Source of the DNA: an uncultured Clostridia bacterium
Lineage (GTDB): Bacteria > Bacillota > Clostridia > Christensenellales > Borkfalkiaceae
Length of the DNA stretch: 9,949 nt
Assembly: GCA_944376035.1 (NCBI GenBank)
Contig: CALWBJ010000039.1
Coordinates: forward strand, 1 to 9,949
Direction of reading: 5' to 3'
This document shows positions 5,942 to 9,949 of the stretch, one piece after another. The notes beneath the pieces are model-generated. The model saw only the letters and a program-made list of their open reading frames with translations, was not told the origin of the DNA and did not search any database. The stretch's first letter is position 1, and the number at the start of each line of letters is the position of its first letter. Both the position numbers and the translations under genes were made by a program.

Positions 5942-7822
5942 ATGTCTTACAAACTGAGTGTTCCCGTCATGAACAGAAACTGCACCGAAGAAAACAGACA
6001 ATCGCTTGTTAAACTTCTTAAAGCGGCTAACACGCAAAGAGTATTTATTGCTTTTGAGCGCGACGTGCTTTATTCCGAAAACCGCAAAGAGGACTTGACT
6101 TTACTTAAAAGCAACATTGAATACTTCCGTTCTTCCGGTTTTGAAACGGGCGTATGGACCCAGGCGTTCGGATTCGGGAACTATCTGGACGATAAATCTT
6201 ATGCATTGGCAAAAAATTTCACGCACCTGCGTTCGGTAAGCGGATTTGAAGATAAAAAATGCGACGCGATATGTCCTACCGATGAAAATTATATGCGGCT
6301 TTACCTTTCGCTTATTAAAGAAATAGCGGCGCTGTCTCCCGATTGCATCATGCTGGACGACGATCTTTGCATGTCGGTAAGACCGGGTATAGGCTGTTAC
6401 TGCGACAATCACATGAAACTCATAAACGATAAACTCGGAAGAAAGGTAAGCCTTGAAGAGTTAAAAGAGGCTTTTGCCGGCGCACCGAACCCGCTCAGGA
6501 ACGCGTGTATGGAAGTCATGGGAGACACTATGAGAGAATTTTGCCGTAAAGTCCGCGCCGCAGTCGATACCGTAAATCCCGATCTGCGTCTCGGTTTCTG
6601 CGCGGGTTATACTTCTTTCGATTTGGAAGAAGCGGACGCTAGAGAACTCTCGCTTATTCTTGCAGGGAAAAACAAACCTTTCCTGCGCTTTACGGGGGCG
6701 CCCTACTGGGTGAGCAAATCAAGGTTGCGTTTTGAAGGACAGTCTCTGAACGGAGTAATCGAATGCGTCAGAGCGCAGGAACTTTATTGCCGCGGCGTAA
6801 TAGAGGACATCTTCCACGAAGCGGACAGTTATCCCCGTCCGCGCTATCAGGTGCCTGCAAGTTATATAGAACTGTTTGACTTAGCCCTGCGCGCTTCGGG
6901 CGGCATGGGCGGACTCAAATACATGGCTGATTATGTATCCACCGCCGATTATGAAAAAGGATATTTTTCAAGACACATTAAAAATAAAGACTTTTACGGA
7001 TTTATAGAAAAATATTTTTCCGACAAGCCTGCCGCAGGCGTAAAAATTTACTACCGAATGAGAAAAATTAAAGACGCCTTCCTTCCCTCGCCGTTTATCG
7101 ACGATCTGACTGTTATGAAGAGGTTTTTCTCTCCCGCGGCGGAAATGCTCGGCTCTCAGTGCATACCTTCGGTATACGATAAAGATATGCCATGCGGAGT
7201 TGCGTTCGGTGAGGACGCGCTTGAAATTTCCGCTCTCCCCGAAAAACTCATAACAGATATAACCGGCGCGAAAATTCTCGCTGGCCGCGGCATTGACACG
7301 GGATTTATAAACGCTAATCCCGCGCCCGTACCCTCCTATGAAATTTTCGGAAAAGAAAAGGTGCTTTTAAATCGTAACGGCGGCACTTACTTTGATTGCT
7401 CCTTAAAAGTCGGAACGAAAGTCCTTTCTTCTTTTGAAAACGGACTTCCCGCAAGTTTTACTTTTAATAACGGAAAAACCGAGTTTCTCGTTTTCTGCGC
7501 GGACGCTTATTCTTTGTGTCCCGATAACTCCTTTTTCCGCTCTTACGAAAGACAGAATCAAATTCTAGGATTTTGCGGTATGGATTTCCCCGTTATAAAA
7601 CACTCACCGTTTGTGTATACAATATGCAAATCGGACGGAAAACAAACAGCGGCGCTCTTTATAAACGCCTTTGAGGATACGATTGAAGACCCTGTAATTT
7701 ATCTCGGGAAAAAATATTCACACTTAAAACTCTTCGGAGCGGAAGGTAAACTTGAAGGCGACAAAGTCGTTCTCTCCGCCACCGTTCCGCCTTTCGGCGC
7801 GTTTGCAATAGTTCTCGAATAA
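5942..7822 (+). CDS. Putative TIM-barrel glycoside hydrolase-like protein, cytoplasmic
   Basis: The 626-residue protein starts at ATG 5942 with a GAGG ribosome binding site 7 bases upstream. There is no signal peptide or membrane segment. Residues 1 to about 355 read as a (beta/alpha)8 barrel: strands near 33-39 (RVFIAFE), 69-75, 133-141, 215-221 and 247-253. The stretch CIMLDDDL (135-142), ending in D139-D140-D141, is followed by GCYCDNH (151-157); this acidic cluster plus CxC pair recalls uncharacterised glycoside hydrolases of the GH-A type, with the acids near the end of barrel strand 4. E293 in FHEADSYPRP is a candidate second catalytic acid. Residues from about 365 look like a trimerisation-type alpha/beta domain as in GH42 (ALPEKLITDITGAKILAGRG at 431-450), then a closing beta domain ending PPFGAFAIVLE. 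The protein could act on an imported oligosaccharide. It stands alone and is divergent from the secreted-protein gene. The fold and class are inferred from motifs; the substrate and exact family are unknown. Confidence 0.85.
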   Translation: MSYKLSVPVMNRNCTEENRQSLVKLLKAANTQRVFIAFERDVLYSENRKEDLTLLKSNIEYFRSSGFETGVWTQAFGFGNYLDDKSYALAKNFTHLRSVSGFEDKKCDAICPTDENYMRLYLSLIKEIAALSPDCIMLDDDLCMSVRPGIGCYCDNHMKLINDKLGRKVSLEELKEAFAGAPNPLRNACMEVMGDTMREFCRKVRAAVDTVNPDLRLGFCAGYTSFDLEEADARELSLILAGKNKPFLRFTGAPYWVSKSRLRFEGQSLNGVIECVRAQELYCRGVIEDIFHEADSYPRPRYQVPASYIELFDLALRASGGMGGLKYMADYVSTADYEKGYFSRHIKNKDFYGFIEKYFSDKPAAGVKIYYRMRKIKDAFLPSPFIDDLTVMKRFFSPAAEMLGSQCIPSVYDKDMPCGVAFGEDALEISALPEKLITDITGAKILAGRGIDTGFINANPAPVPSYEIFGKEKVLLNRNGGTYFDCSLKVGTKVLSSFENGLPASFTFNNGKTEFLVFCADAYSLCPDNSFFRSYERQNQILGFCGMDFPVIKHSPFVYTICKSDGKQTAALFINAFEDTIEDPVIYLGKKYSHLKLFGAEGKLEGDKVVLSATVPPFGAFAIVLE

Positions 7823-7970
7823 AAAAAGTTACTTGGTTTTAAAACAAATAAAAAACTTTCTCACAACAAGATAAATTCAGGCGTATTTTGGTAAGACGGA
7901 CGGTATTTAAAATAAATTTTTCGCAATAAAAACTAAACTTTACCGACTGAAAATCATAAATTATAAAGTT

Positions 7971-8002
7971 TACCCCCGCAGCCTAAAAAGGCTGCGGGGG
8001 TA
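7971..8002. terminator. Bidirectional intrinsic terminator
   Basis: TACCCCCGCAGCC (7971-7983) and GGCTGCGGGGGTA (7990-8002) form a perfect 13-base-pair stem around the loop TAAAAA. On the plus strand a T run (8004-8008) follows, ending the hydrolase-like gene. On the minus strand the tail is weaker (AAACTTTATAA), but the position is right for ending fhs transcription too. Confidence 0.9.
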
Positions 8003-8021
8003 GTTTTTAAATAAAACAAAC

Positions 8022-8087
8022 TTTTTGTATTTTTTGTAGTTTTTGTAGTTATTTTATTTCGGTTTTTTTATTTTTGTTTTATTTCGG
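8022..8087. repeat. T-rich tandem and direct repeats
   Basis: Three tandem 9-base units occur at 8022-8030, 8031-8039 and 8040-8048 (TTTTTGTAT, then TTTTTGTAG twice). They are followed by two copies of TTTTATTTCGG at 8052-8062 and 8077-8087 with a 25-base period. All lie in the 3' flank of fhs. Confidence 0.6.
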
Positions 8088-8151
8088 CTTTTATTATTAA
8101 TCGATTTATCAACATTTTCAACGATATATTAACAAAGTCCCTGCTAAAATT

Positions 8152-9825
8152 TTAAAACAGACCTGTTATTTTGCCGTTTTCGTCAACGTCTATCTTTTCC
8201 GCGGCTGGTACTTTGGGAAGCCCCGGCATGGTCATGATATTGCCCGTAAGTGCGACTATGAATCCCGCGCCTGCCGACACTCTGACTGACCTTACCGTTA
8301 TTTTAAACCCTTCGGGCGCGCCTAAAAGGGTCATGTCGTCGGAAAAAGAATATTGCGTTTTGGCAATACAAACGGGAAGTTTTCCGAAACCGAGTTTTTC
8401 AAGATTTTCTATTTGTTTTTCCGCATCTGACGTGAATATTACTCCGTCTCCGCCATAAATCTTTACCGCCACACTGTTGATTTTTTCTTTTATCGACTGT
8501 TCGCTTTCGTAACAGTAAGTAAATTCGTTCTTTTCACTGCACAGTCTAACTGTTTCTTCGGCAAGGTCGATTCCGCCCGCGCCGCCGTCCGCCCATACTG
8601 TCGAAAGAACGGCGTTTACGCCCAATTCCCTGCAACGCTTTATAACCGTATTAAGTTCGTTTTCCGTATCGCTCGGGAAACGGTTAATCGCAACAACAGA
8701 CGGTAGTTTATATACTTCCTTAATGTTCTTAACGTGTCTTAAAAGATTGGGAAGTCCCCTTTCAAGCGCCGCTAAATCTTCGCTGTCCAACTGATTTTTA
8801 TTAAGTCCGCCGTGCATTTTAAGCGCGCGGACGGTGGCAACTATTACAACCGCATCGGGTTTTAATCCCGCTAAGCGGCATTTGATATCGAGGAATTTTT
8901 CCGCGCCGAGATCTGCGCCGAATCCCGCTTCGGTAACGACATAATCGGCGGTTTTAAGAGCGACCTTAGTGGCGGTAACAGAGTTGCAGCCGTGCGCGAT
9001 ATTTGCAAACGGCCCTCCGTGAACAAACGCGGGGGTTTTTTCCAAAGTCTGTACTAAGTTGGGATTAAGAGCGTCTTTTAAGAGCGCGGTCATTGCGCCC
9101 TGCGCTTTTAAGTCTGCCGCCGTTACGGGCAGGCCGTCATAAGTATAACCGACTATAATTCTCGCAATTCTTTCTTTCAGGTCACTGATTGAAGTTGCAA
9201 GACAAAGCACCGCCATTATTTCGGACGCGACGGTGATATCGTATCCGTCCTCTCTCGGCACTCCGTTTGCCTTTCCGCCGAGCCCGTCCACAACATAGCG
9301 GAGTTGTCGGTCGTTCATGTCAACCGCGCGTTTCCAGGTTATACGTCTCGGATCTATATTTAAAGAGTTGCCCTGATAAATATGATTGTCTATCATCGCG
9401 GCAAGAAGATTGTTTGCGGCGCTTATTGCGTGAAAATCACCCGTAAAATGCAGGTTTATATCTTCCATGGGTATAACCTGCGCCATTCCACCGCCCGCGG
9501 CTCCGCCTTTTATTCCGAACACCGGCCCGAGCGACGGCTCACGCATGGCGACAACCGCTTTACGTCCCGTACGCCTTAACGCGTCCGCAAGACCTATGGT
9601 AGTAGTTGTCTTTCCCTCACCCGCGGGAGTGGGCGTAATTGCGGTTACAAGAATCAGTTTACCGTCCTTTGCTCCGCTTTCTTTAAGGAATTTAAGATCG
9701 ACTTTTGCTTTATAATTGCCGTATCTGATTATATATTTTTCGTCAATGCCCGCTTTCTTTGCTATATCCAGAATGTTCTCGGGTTTTACGCTCTGCGCGA
9801 TTTCTATGTCGCTTTTGTAAATCAT
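8152..9825 (-). CDS. fhs: Formate-tetrahydrofolate ligase
   Basis: This cytoplasmic enzyme joins formate to tetrahydrofolate using ATP, giving 10-formyltetrahydrofolate for purine synthesis, initiator tRNA formylation and, in acetogens, the methyl branch of the Wood-Ljungdahl pathway. I chose the ATG at 9825, giving 557 residues, the usual family length. GGAG lies 6 bases upstream of it, and the N-terminus MIYKSDIEIAQ matches the family. The ATG at 9852 would add nine residues and has no ribosome binding site. The ATP-binding P-loop is TPTPAGEGKT (64-73). The conserved stretches REPSLGPVFGIKGGAAGGG (95-113) and FVHGGPFANIAHG (267-279) are both present, as is EAGFGADLGAEKF (299-311). The C-terminus contains TGNIMTMPGLPKVP, which is typical. 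The gene looks complete and intact. No other one-carbon gene is visible, so its pathway role here cannot be narrowed. Confidence 0.98.
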   Translation of the reverse strand: MIYKSDIEIAQSVKPENILDIAKKAGIDEKYIIRYGNYKAKVDLKFLKESGAKDGKLILVTAITPTPAGEGKTTTTIGLADALRRTGRKAVVAMREPSLGPVFGIKGGAAGGGMAQVIPMEDINLHFTGDFHAISAANNLLAAMIDNHIYQGNSLNIDPRRITWKRAVDMNDRQLRYVVDGLGGKANGVPREDGYDITVASEIMAVLCLATSISDLKERIARIIVGYTYDGLPVTAADLKAQGAMTALLKDALNPNLVQTLEKTPAFVHGGPFANIAHGCNSVTATKVALKTADYVVTEAGFGADLGAEKFLDIKCRLAGLKPDAVVIVATVRALKMHGGLNKNQLDSEDLAALERGLPNLLRHVKNIKEVYKLPSVVAINRFPSDTENELNTVIKRCRELGVNAVLSTVWADGGAGGIDLAEETVRLCSEKNEFTYCYESEQSIKEKINSVAVKIYGGDGVIFTSDAEKQIENLEKLGFGKLPVCIAKTQYSFSDDMTLLGAPEGFKITVRSVRVSAGAGFIVALTGNIMTMPGLPKVPAAEKIDVDENGKITGLF

Positions 9826-9839
9826 AGTATTCTCCGCCC
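9818..9839 (-). promoter_or_regulatory. Ribosome binding site that decides the fhs start
   Basis: Read on the minus strand, the purine-rich stretch GGGAGGGCGGAG ends 6 bases before the ATG at 9825. The alternative ATG at 9852 is preceded only by TTAAAATAAAAC, which has no Shine-Dalgarno match. Confidence 0.8.
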
Positions 9840-9949
9840 TCCCTGTCGTCATGTTTTATTTTAACCTAAAATGCGTTTTTTTGCACTCGATTTTATATGT
9901 ACGCCGAAATAATTTCCGCTAAATCAAAGAAGCTGTTTTTCACCATACA

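Larger units (their letters stand above)
7823..8151. other. Convergent intergenic region
   Basis: This 329-base AT-rich region lies between convergent genes. Apart from the terminator at 7971-8002 and the T-rich tandem repeats at 8022-8087, I see no gene or recognisable site. Confidence 0.75.

Noticed and set aside
9826..9852. Longer fhs start at 9852 giving 566 residues
   Set aside because: It has no ribosome binding site, and the extra nine residues are not typical of the family. The ATG at 9825 has a clear GGAG at good spacing.
9893..9949. Possible C-terminal end of a minus-strand gene upstream of fhs, ending ISAYI and a TAA
   Set aside because: Only 18 codons are visible and another minus frame also stays open for a few codons before its own stop. 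There is too little to support a gene call.
1..9949. CRISPR array, tRNA, rRNA, insertion sequence or phage gene
   Set aside because: I saw no regularly spaced repeats with unique spacers, no cloverleaf, no transposase motifs and no flanking terminal repeats on reading both strands.

Overview
The window is about 10 kb of a low-GC bacterial chromosome, most likely an uncultured gut member of the Clostridia (Firmicutes). The evidence is strong GGAG-type ribosome binding sites, very AT-rich intergenic DNA against moderate-GC genes, a bacterial formate-tetrahydrofolate ligase, and secreted multi-module proteins of a kind common in gut Clostridia. A Christensenellales or Borkfalkia-like origin is possible, but that is an impression and not something the window proves.

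Layout from left to right. Positions 1-2547 (minus) hold the first 849 codons of a large exported protein that runs off the left edge. It has a signal peptide followed by at least five beta-sandwich modules of the carbohydrate-binding (CBM4/9-like) type and the beginning of a sixth. Positions 2548-2913 are non-coding and carry a strong two-part hairpin. Positions 2914-3030 (minus) hold a 38-codon gene with a good ribosome binding site, 12 bases after the stop of its upstream neighbour. Positions 3043-5244 (minus) encode a second exported protein of 733 residues: a signal peptide, three beta-sandwich modules, a short linker with one CxxC pair, and a C-terminal module that I know from memory in many clostridial surface proteins but cannot name. 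Positions 5245-5941 are a long, very AT-rich divergent intergenic region with repeats and hairpins. Positions 5942-7822 (plus) encode a 626-residue cytoplasmic protein that looks like a TIM-barrel glycoside hydrolase with a C-terminal beta domain. Positions 7823-8151 are convergent intergenic DNA with a strong two-way terminator. Positions 8152-9825 (minus) encode formate-tetrahydrofolate ligase (fhs). Positions 9826-9949 are its upstream region.

The two exported proteins and the hydrolase-like enzyme suggest a carbohydrate-related locus: cell-surface binding of glycans, with intracellular processing of a glycan product. No transporter or regulator gene is visible, so the substrate cannot be named. 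fhs is a housekeeping one-carbon gene and appears unrelated.

The most interesting items are the 38-residue gene tucked behind the second exported protein, the base-composition break that sets that gene and the C-terminal module apart from the rest of the protein, and the repeat-rich divergent intergenic region.
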